64,000 nt of DNA from positions 97,748-161,747 of the forward strand of contig JAOFSE010000004.1 of assembly GCA_028044295.1 (NCBI GenBank). The letters run 5' to 3'. The notes under the pieces were generated by a model, which did not search any database, was not told where the DNA came from, and saw nothing but the letters and a program-made list of their open reading frames with translations. Of the stretch, positions 26,814 to 34,902 are shown piece by piece (position 1 is the first letter of the stretch; each line of letters begins with the position of its first letter). Source of the stretch: Sulfurimonas sp. GTDB lineage: Bacteria; Campylobacterota; Campylobacteria; Campylobacterales; Sulfurimonadaceae. The position numbers and the translations under genes are program-made.

Positions 26814-27480
26814 GATCTACATCCCCCTCAGTCTTATAAAGAATTTTAGCTTCACTCATTTGAGCAGAGCTAATATTATTGTTTTGGTCTATATCGTATG
26901 GTCTTATAACACCACTTATCTGCATAATTTGTTTCTGCTCATCAACTAATATTTCTCTTTTACCAGATATAAAATAGTTTCCATTTCTCAGAACTTTAAC
27001 TATCCTAGCTGATATTGTTGTAGTAAAAGAAGCATCTTTTGTGGAACTACCCTGTCCAGTAAATGAAGTATCTTCACCAGCAAGCATCCCAACAGCTGCT
27101 AAACCATTTAACTTTCTTAGAGCTGAATTAACTGCGGAGTTTGTGCCTGTAGATGTAAAACCACCTCCACCAAAATCAGAGCTACTCTCGCTTAAATTTT
27201 TACTCCCACTACTTGTACTAGTTGCATTTTCAGATATGACAACAGTAACTATATCGTTGACATTCATGGCTTTATGGTCTGAAAAAAGTGGGTTATCACC
27301 TTGTCCAAAGATACTACCTGTAGAAGCATAATCTTTTTTATCTTCACGAGACGGCATCTGTTCTACATACTTAGGTGGTTCAAAATCTATCTCAGGATCA
27401 GTTAAATTTGCTGTACATCCAGTTAAAAAAAGTATAGCATAAATAAGCATTAAAAATATTAAATTTTGTTTTCTCATCAA
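26758..27480 (-). CDS. flgH: Flagellar L-ring protein FlgH
   Basis: FlgH is the outer-membrane lipoprotein that forms the L-ring bushing of the flagellar rod. The protein has a lipoprotein signal with lipobox LTGC (Cys22), followed by the FlgH signatures GSIFGQGDNPLFSDHKAMNV, NDIVTVVISENA and, near the C-terminus, ISGVIRPYDIDQNNNISS, at the usual 230-240 residue length. It is divergent from yqeY, and the next gene downstream overlaps its 3' end. No sigma-54 promoter with the GG-N10-GC pattern was visible in the 68-nt upstream gap. Confidence 0.94.
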   Translation of the reverse strand: MMRKQNLIFLMLIYAILFLTGCTANLTDPEIDFEPPKYVEQMPSREDKKDYASTGSIFGQGDNPLFSDHKAMNVNDIVTVVISENATSTSSGSKNLSESSSDFGGGGFTSTGTNSAVNSALRKLNGLAAVGMLAGEDTSFTGQGSSTKDASFTTTISARIVKVLRNGNYFISGKREILVDEQKQIMQISGVIRPYDIDQNNNISSAQMSEAKILYKTEGDVDRATQQAWGTKIIQAVWPF

Positions 27481-27506
27481 TGGCTCGCAATTGTAGGTTA
27501 TTTAGT

Positions 27507-27512
27507 TATAAT
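27507..27512 (+). promoter_or_regulatory. Predicted -10 element for yqeY
   Basis: TATAAT lies 36 nt before ATG 27549 and is followed by AAAAGG close to that ATG. This supports the shorter yqeY start over an in-frame ATG at 27480 that lies upstream of the promoter. Confidence 0.5.
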
Positions 27513-27548
27513 TCTAGCAATAACAGTTCCATAAAAGGTATATTAAAA

Positions 27549-27992
27549 ATGAGTTTAAGAGAAACTATAAATCAAGATGTAAAAAATGCCATGAAGTCTA
27601 AAAATAATAAAACAAGAGATGCTCTAAGACTTTTAACTAGTGCTTTTAAGCAGATAGAAGTAGATGAAAGAAAAGAGCTTAATGACGATGATGTTATTAA
27701 GATTATTCAAAGTCAAGTAAAAAGAAGAAATGATTCAGCAACTCAGTACAAAGATGCAGGACGTGATGATTTAATGCAAATTGAACTTGATGAAATTGCT
27801 ATATATACTCCATATTTACCTGCCCAACTTAGTGATGATGAGCTAACAACAGCTGTACAAGAAGTTATAACAAAAGTTGGAGCTGTAACTATGAAAGATA
27901 TGGGAAAAGTTATGGGTATGGCTTCTAAAGAATTAGCTGGAAAAGCTGATGGAAAAAGAATAAACGAGTGTGTTAAAAAGTTATTAGCATAG
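27549..27992 (+). CDS. yqeY: GatB/YqeY domain protein
   Basis: The 147-residue protein matches the YqeY family, with motifs LRETINQDVKNAMKSKN and TRDALRLLTSAFKQIEVDER near the N-terminus and MGKVMGMASKEL near the C-terminus. YqeY resembles the tail domain of the GatB amidotransferase subunit and may bind tRNA; its function is not settled. The start is ATG 27549 with AAGG about 10 nt upstream. Its last codons form one arm of an inverted repeat shared with the end of convergent trpC. Confidence 0.88.
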   Translation: MSLRETINQDVKNAMKSKNNKTRDALRLLTSAFKQIEVDERKELNDDDVIKIIQSQVKRRNDSATQYKDAGRDDLMQIELDEIAIYTPYLPAQLSDDELTTAVQEVITKVGAVTMKDMGKVMGMASKELAGKADGKRINECVKKLLA

Positions 27993-28007
27993 CCATAACT
28001 TTTTAAC
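27972..28007. terminator. Bidirectional terminator-like inverted repeat inside the ends of yqeY and trpC
   Basis: A perfect 13-bp stem pairs GTTAAAAAGTTAT (27972-27984) with ATAACTTTTTAAC (27995-28007) around a 10-nt loop. The left arm encodes the last residues of yqeY and the right arm contains the trpC stop codon. T-runs occur in both arms, so each strand would end in a U-rich arm. The low G+C of the stem limits confidence. Confidence 0.45.
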
Positions 28008-28788
28008 CAAATTTCAACTTACGGAGAGCTTCTTCTTCGTTATCCTGGCGCATTAACGACTCACCAACCAAGAAAGCATCAACACCAGCCTTACTTAAGT
28101 CTTCAAGTTGACCATGTTCGTATATACCACTCTCAGCTACAATGATTTTACCATTTGGTATCAAAGGAATTAAGTCATAAGATAGATTCATATTCATTTC
28201 AAAAGTTTGAAGATTTCTATGATTAATGCCTATAATATCACTACCAGCGTATATGGCTTTTACTAAATCTGGTTTATCGTGCACCTCAACCAATGCTTCC
28301 ATACCCAGGTGTCTCGTGTAAGCTAAAAGTTCTTTTAACTCCTTTTTACTCAATGCAGCGGCAATAAGTAAAATAAAATCAGCCCCAAACACCATCGCTT
28401 CTAATATTTGATACTTACTAATTATAAAATCTTTTCTAAGAAGTGGGATTCCAACGTATCTTCTGATTTCAGCTAAGTAGTCTAAGTTACCTTGAAAGAA
28501 GTGAGGTTCAGTAAGGATAGAGATAGCACTGGCACCACCTCTTTCATAGTTTTGAGCAATCGATACTGGATCAAAATCCTCTCGTATAACACCCTTTGAT
28601 GGGGATGCTTTTTTAACCTCTGAAATAATTCTATATGGGTCTTCTTCCGTAGATGTCAAAAAAGGTATAACATCTCTAGGAGCTCTTGCATTAAAAGCTA
28701 ATGAACGACCAAGCCAGTCAAGTGAAAAGTTTTTTTCTCTCTCAACTAAATCTTCTTTTGTTTTTTTAATAATATCATCTAAAATCAT
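28003..28788 (-). CDS. trpC: Indole-3-glycerol phosphate synthase
   Basis: TrpC closes the indole ring in tryptophan synthesis, converting carboxyphenylamino-deoxyribulose phosphate to indole-3-glycerol phosphate. The 261-residue TIM barrel shows [14 protein letters not shown] (catalytic Lys), a following [40 protein letters not shown] and IVAESGI, all typical of the family. It is a stand-alone trpC with no other trp genes nearby. AAGGA precedes the ATG, directly next to the stop of the upstream TPR lipoprotein gene. Confidence 0.95.
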   Translation of the reverse strand: MILDDIIKKTKEDLVEREKNFSLDWLGRSLAFNARAPRDVIPFLTSTEEDPYRIISEVKKASPSKGVIREDFDPVSIAQNYERGGASAISILTEPHFFQGNLDYLAEIRRYVGIPLLRKDFIISKYQILEAMVFGADFILLIAAALSKKELKELLAYTRHLGMEALVEVHDKPDLVKAIYAGSDIIGINHRNLQTFEMNMNLSYDLIPLIPNGKIIVAESGIYEHGQLEDLSKAGVDAFLVGESLMRQDNEEEALRKLKFG

Positions 28789-30063
28789 CTATTTCCTTTT
28801 ATTGTCTTTCATACATTTATTTATAATATTGATATGTTTAATAACTTCTTTGTTATTCCCGCCTTGCATATTTTCAACTTTATCCATCAATTTTTTTGCC
28901 TTAACACAATCTCCAAGCTTATAGTAACCCCAAGCTAATGAGTCTAAATAGTAAATTGAATTAGGTTCAAGTTTTAGAGCCTCATCTATATACTCTATTC
29001 CCTTCTTAATATTGATGCTATGATCTATAAGTATATATCCTAGGTAGTTAAAGTACACGCCTTCTCTAGCTACTTTAATCACATCTTCTAGTTTTTTAAC
29101 AACTCTATTTTGCATCTCTTTATTATTTTTATCTTCACAACTCTCATACTCAAAAATAGCACTCTGACCCAAGTATTTTATATCAGAGTTCTTTTTGTAC
29201 AAACTATAAGCTAAAGCAGAAGCTTTTTGATAATCTTTACTCTGTACATATAATTGAAAAAGGAGTTCATCATCACTAGAACTTGTTTGCAGAAAGTCCA
29301 TCATATTTATATACTCTTTTTTATATCCATATATCTGAACTATCTTTTTTGCCACTTTCTTACTTGAGTCAATTTTATAAAGCCTTAAATACGTATCTAA
29401 AAGACCATTGATATTATTGTCATTACTATAAAAGCTTATCAGTCTTTGACATACAAGTTTTGAGCACCCATGAACTCTTGAATGAGTTTCAAGTTGAGCA
29501 ATAGCATCTTTTTTTCTTAGAAGATTTACATATAAAACAATGGACATTCTATCTAGAAGTTTCTCATTATAGTCTTGTATGTATGCTGACTCTAAGTACT
29601 TTAAAGCCGTATCATACTTTTTGTGTTTTACATATATATCACTAACCATCAAGTAGTCATTGATTGCTTTTGTTCTTTCCACTAAAGATAGTGCTATGGA
29701 TGTGGCTTCACCTAATTTATTTAACTTAATTAATGCATGTACCTTAAGTCTTATTATTTCAGAATCGTCTAAATCATCTTCAATAAGCTCATTAACTCTG
29801 TTGATAACTTTTGTGTAATCTTTAGATAATAAGTCACTTTTTAAAGATCTAAAAAGATATTCTTTCTTTTGTGATGATTCATACAAATCATTAAATATTT
29901 TAGAGGAGTCGCCATATTCTTTTAGCTCTTCTGATCGCAGTGCAGCTAATATAAATATATCTTCTTTATCAAAAGTCTTCTTAGAGCCATCCACTTTAAT
30001 ATTCGTAGAGCCACAGCCTGTAAGAAATACTAGTACTACATATAGTTTTAATAAATTATACAT
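28789..30063 (-). CDS. TPR-repeat lipoprotein
   Basis: A lipoprotein signal (lipobox LTGC, Cys17) precedes about 400 residues of helical repeats. Typical TPR spacing is seen at about 75-110, 145-180 and most clearly 345-400 (LGYILIDHSINIKKGIEYIDEALKLEP). It should be anchored to an envelope membrane and serve as a protein-binding scaffold; the partner is unknown. A pair of cysteines lies at about residues 195-200 and another Cys pair sits near the C-terminus. Its start overlaps the YkgJ gene by 8 nt and its stop adjoins trpC, so it is part of the methyltransferase-ykgJ-TPR-trpC transcription unit. Confidence 0.78.
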   Translation of the reverse strand: MYNLLKLYVVLVFLTGCGSTNIKVDGSKKTFDKEDIFILAALRSEELKEYGDSSKIFNDLYESSQKKEYLFRSLKSDLLSKDYTKVINRVNELIEDDLDDSEIIRLKVHALIKLNKLGEATSIALSLVERTKAINDYLMVSDIYVKHKKYDTALKYLESAYIQDYNEKLLDRMSIVLYVNLLRKKDAIAQLETHSRVHGCSKLVCQRLISFYSNDNNINGLLDTYLRLYKIDSSKKVAKKIVQIYGYKKEYINMMDFLQTSSSDDELLFQLYVQSKDYQKASALAYSLYKKNSDIKYLGQSAIFEYESCEDKNNKEMQNRVVKKLEDVIKVAREGVYFNYLGYILIDHSINIKKGIEYIDEALKLEPNSIYYLDSLAWGYYKLGDCVKAKKLMDKVENMQGGNNKEVIKHINIINKCMKDNKRK

Positions 30064-30436
30064 CTATAACTCCTGGACATTCTAACTTCAACTCATCAAC
30101 TCTTTTTTTATAATAATCCCAAAATGGAAATGTTCTACACTGAAGTGGTCTTTCATCATATATACTGCATCCATTTGATGCATTATCGTAAAAAACACAC
30201 TCATAGCTATTGCCTATTTTTTTCTCTTTTATCGAATACTTGTACATCTTTTTAAAAAGATACTTCTCTACAAATACTTTAACATCTAGTTCTAATAATT
30301 TTGCAATACTCTCTATCTCTTTTTTTGAGACATAGATATATCCACTCTCACCTGTGCAGCATCTACCTTCACATGTAGAACATGCACTATAGTCAAAGTT
30401 ATAATCGAATCCATCTTTTTCTACTATAGTTGACAT
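30056..30436 (-). CDS. YkgJ family cysteine cluster protein
   Basis: This small 126-residue protein has the CxxC...CC signature (CSTCEGRCC, about 19-27) and the later C-x7-C-x9-C pattern (CVFYDNASNGCSIYDERPLQC, split here by position: Cys75, Cys85, Cys95 approximately). Together these are thought to bind zinc or an iron-sulfur centre. The motif RPLQCRTFPFW is characteristic of the family. The function is unknown. It overlaps both its neighbours (13 nt with the methyltransferase, 8 nt with the TPR gene). Confidence 0.83.
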   Translation of the reverse strand: MSTIVEKDGFDYNFDYSACSTCEGRCCTGESGYIYVSKKEIESIAKLLELDVKVFVEKYLFKKMYKYSIKEKKIGNSYECVFYDNASNGCSIYDERPLQCRTFPFWDYYKKRVDELKLECPGVIDV

Positions 30437-31119
30437 TTGATACTCTGTGTTGATGCTCTAGCATATATCTCTTTAACCTTATCAGAAAACTCATCTCCAA
30501 CAAAACTAATGAGTGGTTCTCTAACTTTCATCAATGATTTAGATCCATTTCTAGCATGTATCATAACAAGTGAAGCAGCCCTATTCTCTTTTGGGTGAAC
30601 AAACTGTACATCTACAACTCTCATATTGACCTTATCTAGTTCTACACATATAAGTCCAAACTGAGTCGCATCATAACAAAATATAAAATGTGATTTCGGT
30701 TTTAAAACCCTTGAAACCTTTTTAAAAAAATCTTTTAACGGTAAGTTGATATTATACCTTGCATTAAACAACATTTCATTTTCACTTTTAGTAGCTCCAT
30801 CTGGATAAAATGGTGGATTTGATACTATATAATCATATTTGACACTTTCATCAAGATCTAGAAAATCTGACTGATGAAGTTTATAAGGTATCTTATTGAC
30901 CCTGGCATTATTAGTTGCATAAGATACAAAATTATTTTGTTTCTCTACTGCTTCTAATTCTACATGTAAATTATCACGAGCTACTAAAAGTCCTACTATT
31001 CCACAACCAGCTCCAACATCAAGTAACTTTCCACGAGGTTTAAATGAAGATATAAAATCATATAAGAAAACAGAATCGCTGTTATAACAATAGCCTGATT
31101 CTGGCTGGTAAAGAAGCAT
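30424..31119 (-). CDS. TrmN6-like tRNA/DNA adenine N6-methyltransferase
   Basis: A Rossmann-fold SAM-dependent methyltransferase of 231 residues with motif I LLDVGAGCGIVGLL (about 34-47) and the catalytic NPPFYPDG (about 107-114). NPPF is typical of N6-adenine methyltransferases. The size and arrangement resemble TrmN6, which methylates A37 of tRNA1-Val, but other small-RNA or rRNA targets are possible. It is divergent from kdsB; its predicted -10 box (31159-31164) lies 39 nt upstream. Confidence 0.78.
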   Translation of the reverse strand: MLLYQPESGYCYNSDSVFLYDFISSFKPRGKLLDVGAGCGIVGLLVARDNLHVELEAVEKQNNFVSYATNNARVNKIPYKLHQSDFLDLDESVKYDYIVSNPPFYPDGATKSENEMLFNARYNINLPLKDFFKKVSRVLKPKSHFIFCYDATQFGLICVELDKVNMRVVDVQFVHPKENRAASLVMIHARNGSKSLMKVREPLISFVGDEFSDKVKEIYARASTQSIKCQL

Positions 31120-31146
31120 TTATAAGGTTTCCTAGAGTAGTTTAGA

Positions 31147-31164
31147 TATAATTTTGATATTATA
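31147..31164. promoter_or_regulatory. Back-to-back -10 elements of kdsB and the methyltransferase gene
   Basis: The + strand has TATAAT at 31147-31152, 33 nt before the kdsB ATG. The - strand has TATAAT at 31159-31164, 39 nt before the methyltransferase ATG. The two hexamers are only 6 bp apart, so the polymerase footprints would overlap and the two promoters may exclude each other. Confidence 0.45.
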
Positions 31165-31185
31165 TCCAATAAAGGCATTATTTTC

Positions 31186-31902
31186 ATGATTATTATACCA
31201 GCTAGACTAGCATCAACAAGATTTCCACAAAAGGTTATTGCTGATATTGGTGGGCTTCCTATGGTAGTAAGAACTGCAAAAAGAGTATCTCATTTAGACA
31301 GAGTTGTTGTAGCTGCTGATGATGAGTTAATAATATCTACATGTAAAGAGCATGGCATAGAAGCAATGATGACTTCCACTACTCATAAAAGTGGAACGGA
31401 CCGTATAAATGAGTGCGCAAATATTCTTCAAGTTGATGATAATGAACTTATCATCAATGTTCAAGCAGATGAGCCATTTATTGAACCAGAAGTTGTTGAG
31501 TCACTTATAAATAGGTTAAAAAAACTTCAAGATAAAAAAGAAGATTTTATAATGGGAAGTTGCTATAACGCTATTAATGCAGATTCTGCGGAGGATCCTA
31601 ACCTAGTTAAAGTTGTTTTAGACGATAAAGATAATGCTATATATTTTTCTCGTTCACGTATACCCTACAACCAGGGTGGTGGGGCTAAATATTTTGGGCA
31701 TATTGGGATTTATGGTTTTTCAAAAAAAAGTTTAAAAGAGTTCTGTCAACTAAATGATGCACCAATAGAAGACATAGAAAAGCTGGAACAACTACGTGCA
31801 ATTTACCATCAAAAAAATATTAGTATGGTAAAAGTTGCAAGTACAGGCTTTGGTATAGATACCAAAGAAGATTTACAAAGAGCTATTGATATTTTTCTTT
31901 AA
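31186..31902 (+). CDS. kdsB: 3-deoxy-manno-octulosonate cytidylyltransferase (CMP-Kdo synthetase)
   Basis: KdsB activates Kdo with CTP to give CMP-Kdo for lipopolysaccharide inner core synthesis. Sequence features are the nucleotide-binding start IIIPARLASTRFPQKVIADIGG, the following DEL and HKSGTDRI segment, INVQADEPFIEP with the metal-binding Asp, and YFSRSRIPY, giving the usual 238-residue length. The gene is isolated on the + strand. It faces the end of the chemosensory operon with only 3 nt between the stop codons. Confidence 0.95.
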   Translation: MIIIPARLASTRFPQKVIADIGGLPMVVRTAKRVSHLDRVVVAADDELIISTCKEHGIEAMMTSTTHKSGTDRINECANILQVDDNELIINVQADEPFIEPEVVESLINRLKKLQDKKEDFIMGSCYNAINADSAEDPNLVKVVLDDKDNAIYFSRSRIPYNQGGGAKYFGHIGIYGFSKKSLKEFCQLNDAPIEDIEKLEQLRAIYHQKNISMVKVASTGFGIDTKEDLQRAIDIFL

Positions 31903-31903
31903 T

Positions 31904-31918
31904 ACCTAGCTTCTAGGT
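31904..31918. terminator. Short hairpin at the kdsB / chemosensory operon junction
   Basis: ACCTAG (31904-31909) pairs with CTAGGT (31913-31918) around a 3-nt loop. This overlaps the last codons of the 68-residue protein gene. The stem is short with no good T-run, so it is at best a weak terminator. Confidence 0.2.
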
Positions 31919-32112
31919 TTAATATAAACATTATAGTCACCAAACTGTTCAGTCATAGAAAATTCATGTTTATTACAAAAACTATTTTGCATTCTTTGTA
32001 AAATATTTTCTGCTTCTTCCTTTGCTTCCTCTTCAGTATCAAACTCTTGAGTATCTGGAAGACCACTTTTTACAAAACAACTACACGTATGAGGTACGTT
32101 TACTTTATACAT
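31906..32112 (-). CDS. Small conserved-looking protein at the end of the chemosensory operon
   Basis: This 68-residue protein of unknown function is rich in Glu in its middle (EEEAKEEAENILQRM) and has three cysteines (CSC near residue 10 and one near 46). AAAAGGAAAAA precedes the ATG, and the spacing from the upstream receiver gene is 16 nt, so it is probably translated from the same mRNA. It contains no motif I recognise. A predicted alpha-beta fold with a DTEEEAKEEAENI helix and a C-terminal strand is plausible. I cannot say whether it takes part in chemosensory signalling. Confidence 0.6.
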   Translation of the reverse strand: MYKVNVPHTCSCFVKSGLPDTQEFDTEEEAKEEAENILQRMQNSFCNKHEFSMTEQFGDYNVYIKPRS

Positions 32113-32128
32113 ATTTTTTCCTTTTTAT

Positions 32129-33457
32129 CTAAAAATCGAATATATCATCTAGTTCTTCTTCACTACTCTCATTATGATCATCCATCTTTAGCATAGATGC
32201 TATCGTAGTACAATTAACAGAGATTGTATCATTCATAAAATCTTCACTAGGTGCACCTGTCTGAAATGACATTTTAAACCATGATGAAAGGTCCGCACTA
32301 AATGCTTTACACATTGGACCCAATGCTTGTGCATTACTCATAAAAGCTTCTATATGATTAGCTAATTCATAGGATAACATTGTTAAGGCTGTTGATATAT
32401 CAGATACTTCCATATATGTACCTAAAATAGAACCTATTTTTTCTAGATATGTATATATCTCTTCTATCTCATCTGAAGTGATATCATCACTGCCTGCTAT
32501 AAGCATCAGTGAACTTAGTTTTGCTACATACTCTTCAAGATCATTATAATCATCATCTTCAAGATAATTAAAAACCACCAAAGCTTTAGACGAAGTTATT
32601 TCTACAGGCTTGCTAATCTCTTCAATCGGAGGGGCATCATTCACGCTTGTATCTATTTCTTCTATAACCTCTATTTCTTCTTCAGTTACAGATTTACAGA
32701 GCTCAAATGATATCTTGTCATCTTTGATTTTATATTCTGAAATAAGCTTATTTTTTTTGATGATAATTTCAATTACTTTTATTGGTAAACCACCAATTTG
32801 ATCTAATGTAAAGTACTGATAGTCATCAGATTCTTCTACGTATATAACACAATCTGTAGATATTTTTATATTGCATTCCGCAATAGAAACCATAGTACGA
32901 ACAATGTCACTCAAGTTGTCATATTTTGTCTCAGCATTTAACAATAACAGCTCCCAAAATTCAGACAATGAATCCTCGCCATCTATTATAAATGCTGTAT
33001 GTCTATGGTATATTTTGTCTGTTATAACATTGATACAACTTGGGTTTACTTTTATATCGTGCGATGCACTATTTCTTACATTTATTAGTTTTATATAATT
33101 TTTAATTCTACTTATAAAAATATCAGAATTAATTGGTTTAGATATATAATCCTCTGCACCACTATTTAAAATTAACTTTTGTCTAGTATTGTCATCAACA
33201 GCTGAAACTGCAATGATCATTATACTTGGATGTTCACCTCTAATTATTTTAGTAGCTTCAATACCATTCATATTTGGCATCATAATATCCATAAGAACTA
33301 TATCAAAATGCTTACTATTACATATACTTACTGCTTCTAGACCATCAGAAGCATCACTAATATCAAAAGATATTTCATTATCATCTTCATAATCTTCGAG
33401 TAGCATTCTAACGATTAATCGATTGTTCGCATTATCATCAACTATTAATATATTCAT
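32129..33457 (-). CDS. Receiver-domain protein with unknown central and helical regions and acidic C-terminal tail
   Basis: Residues 1-120 form a receiver with acidic pocket DDN, phospho-acceptor Asp in IVLMDIMMPNMNG, and conserved Lys in ISKPI. About 150-265 is an unassigned region with a FIIDGEDSLSEFWELLLL start. About 300-425 is helical and ends with a GAPSEDFMNDTI segment. The last residues are SSEEELDDIFDF, an acidic-aromatic tail like the CheY-binding C-terminus of CheZ. It has no DNA-binding or enzymatic output domain. Placed after ParA, it may be a scaffold or phosphate sink of the array; this is inferred. Confidence 0.78.
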   Translation of the reverse strand: MNILIVDDNANNRLIVRMLLEDYEDDNEISFDISDASDGLEAVSICNSKHFDIVLMDIMMPNMNGIEATKIIRGEHPSIMIIAVSAVDDNTRQKLILNSGAEDYISKPINSDIFISRIKNYIKLINVRNSASHDIKVNPSCINVITDKIYHRHTAFIIDGEDSLSEFWELLLLNAETKYDNLSDIVRTMVSIAECNIKISTDCVIYVEESDDYQYFTLDQIGGLPIKVIEIIIKKNKLISEYKIKDDKISFELCKSVTEEEIEVIEEIDTSVNDAPPIEEISKPVEITSSKALVVFNYLEDDDYNDLEEYVAKLSSLMLIAGSDDITSDEIEEIYTYLEKIGSILGTYMEVSDISTALTMLSYELANHIEAFMSNAQALGPMCKAFSADLSSWFKMSFQTGAPSEDFMNDTISVNCTTIASMLKMDDHNESSEEELDDIFDF

Positions 33458-33458
33458 C

Positions 33459-34208
33459 TTAGACCCTTACCAATAATTCTTCTACACATTTTTTATAATC
33501 TTTCATACCTTTAGAACGTTTTTCATCTAATATAATTGGTGACCCTGCTTCAAACTGCTGAGCAAGTTTAATATCAACACCTATAGGACTTAAAACCTTA
33601 TCTTTACCAAAAGATGTTTCCACCTTAGCCAATGATTCTTTATGCTCATTAATATGTGGATTAAACATAACAGGCAAAATTGAAACATCTGCAATTTTAC
33701 GTCCTAACTGTGATGCATTTTGATATACAGCTCTCATCATTTGTCCAACAGCGACAACGCCTAAATGGTGTGGTACAAATGGTATTAACACACTATCTGC
33801 AACTTCTAGAGAGTTTTTCAAAAGTGCATCAAAGGTTGGTGGAGTATCTATTACACAATAATCAAAAAAATCAGCTATATTTTCTCTCTTAAAACGACTT
33901 TTGAGAACTCCTCTTAAATCAGAGTACTCATAAACATCAAAAAAAGATAACGCAGGAGAGAGAGTTAAATTGTCATGTACAGTTGGAATAAAAGTTTCAC
34001 TAAGTGTATGTCCAGTGAAAATAGAGTGTACTCCCAAGTCTTCACTAGGTTCACATCCAACACCTATACAAGCATGACCTTGCGTGTCAAAATCCAGAAG
34101 TAATACTGAACCATGTTTTGCTAAGCCACTTGCTACATTAACTGCTGTTGTAGTCTTTGCTGAACCACCTTTTCTATTACTGATTACAATGGTTTTCACT
34201 AGTGTCAA
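33459..34208 (-). CDS. ParA/MinD-type ATPase of the chemosensory operon
   Basis: This 249-residue ATPase has a deviant Walker A NRKGGSAKTTT (canonical KGGVGKTT with Ser-Ala in the middle), including the signature lysine. It also has LLLDFDTQGHA (motif A') and YCVIDTPPTFDALL (Walker B). ParA-family proteins next to chemotaxis genes (ParC in Vibrio, PpfA in Rhodobacter) position chemoreceptor arrays at the pole or segregate cytoplasmic clusters on the nucleoid. That is the likely role here. The start overlaps the STAS-like gene by 32 nt; a GTG three codons in is an alternative. No parB gene is adjacent. Confidence 0.88.
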   Translation of the reverse strand: MTLVKTIVISNRKGGSAKTTTAVNVASGLAKHGSVLLLDFDTQGHACIGVGCEPSEDLGVHSIFTGHTLSETFIPTVHDNLTLSPALSFFDVYEYSDLRGVLKSRFKRENIADFFDYCVIDTPPTFDALLKNSLEVADSVLIPFVPHHLGVVAVGQMMRAVYQNASQLGRKIADVSILPVMFNPHINEHKESLAKVETSFGKDKVLSPIGVDIKLAQQFEAGSPIILDEKRSKGMKDYKKCVEELLVRV

Positions 34209-34449
34209 ATCCTTCTAATAATATTTGAAATATTTTTTTATTATCACTAAACTGATAAGAGCATTCATAATTTTGCTTATAAGCCATTACAAGTTGAAGT
34301 ATAGCTAAATGTGCATCTTCACATTCAGAAAAATCAAATAGAACTTCATCCCCCGCATTTCCCTGTAAAAAGTCTCTTAACTCAACTACATCATCTTCAT
34401 ATATAACAGATTCAAATTTTGCTGTTTTATTATCATAGTTAATTGCCAT
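34177..34449 (-). CDS. Small STAS-like protein of the chemosensory operon
   Basis: The 90-residue protein has the LFDFSECEDAHLAILQLVMAY segment typical of the STAS-like proteins found in some chemotaxis operons (strand, then helix with Cys-Glu-Asp-His). STAS domains act as phospho-switch or scaffold modules, as in anti-anti-sigma factors. The residue normally phosphorylated may be the Ser in DFSECED, but this is uncertain. It lies between CheW and ParA, overlapping the latter. Confidence 0.6.
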   Translation of the reverse strand: MAINYDNKTAKFESVIYEDDVVELRDFLQGNAGDEVLFDFSECEDAHLAILQLVMAYKQNYECSYQFSDNKKIFQILLEGFDTSENHCNQ

Positions 34450-34458
34450 AGTATATCC

Positions 34459-34887
34459 TTAACTTGGTAGTTTAATTGTTTTAATCACATTGATTAGAAC
34501 ACTGTCTATATCTATAACACCAGACAGTGTTAAAAACTCACTTGTATTTTTATCTTCATCACCAGTCATAAATTCAGATTTTTCAACATGAGAAATATCA
34601 TCTATTGAGTCAACTTTAATTGCAAATTTCTCATCTCCATTATCATAAAAAAGAAACTTTAATGTAGAATCTTCAATACTTTTACTCTCATCTTCATGAG
34701 GTTCCATATTGGTTAATTTACGAAAGTTCAACACTTTAATAACACTATCCTCATAAGACATCATTCCATCAATAAATGGATGAGCATTTGGAATAGTAGT
34801 AAGTTCAACGGCCTGAATAATTCTCTGTACGTTTTCTATATCAATAGCGTATCTATTATTTCCAACACTAAAAACTATTAAATCCAT
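34459..34887 (-). CDS. cheW: Chemotaxis coupling protein CheW
   Basis: This single CheW-like SH3-type domain of 142 residues has the usual pattern: VFSVGNNRYAIDIENVQRII at the start, MSYEDSVIKVLNFRKL in the middle (the usual GxI-x-RG-x-(I/V)P is only partly kept) and LSGVIDIDSVLINVI near the end. CheW links receptors to CheA in hexagonal arrays. The central motif is divergent from the canonical R-G. It sits 15 nt after cheA and 9 nt before the STAS-like gene. Confidence 0.86.
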   Translation of the reverse strand: MDLIVFSVGNNRYAIDIENVQRIIQAVELTTIPNAHPFIDGMMSYEDSVIKVLNFRKLTNMEPHEDESKSIEDSTLKFLFYDNGDEKFAIKVDSIDDISHVEKSEFMTGDEDKNTSEFLTLSGVIDIDSVLINVIKTIKLPS

Positions 34888-34902
34888 TTTATAACCTTTA
34901 AA

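Noticed and set aside
33459..34208. The ParA gene as part of a chromosome partition locus near the origin
   Set aside because: There is no ParB, parS-like repeat, gid or dnaA gene nearby, and it sits inside a chemosensory operon.
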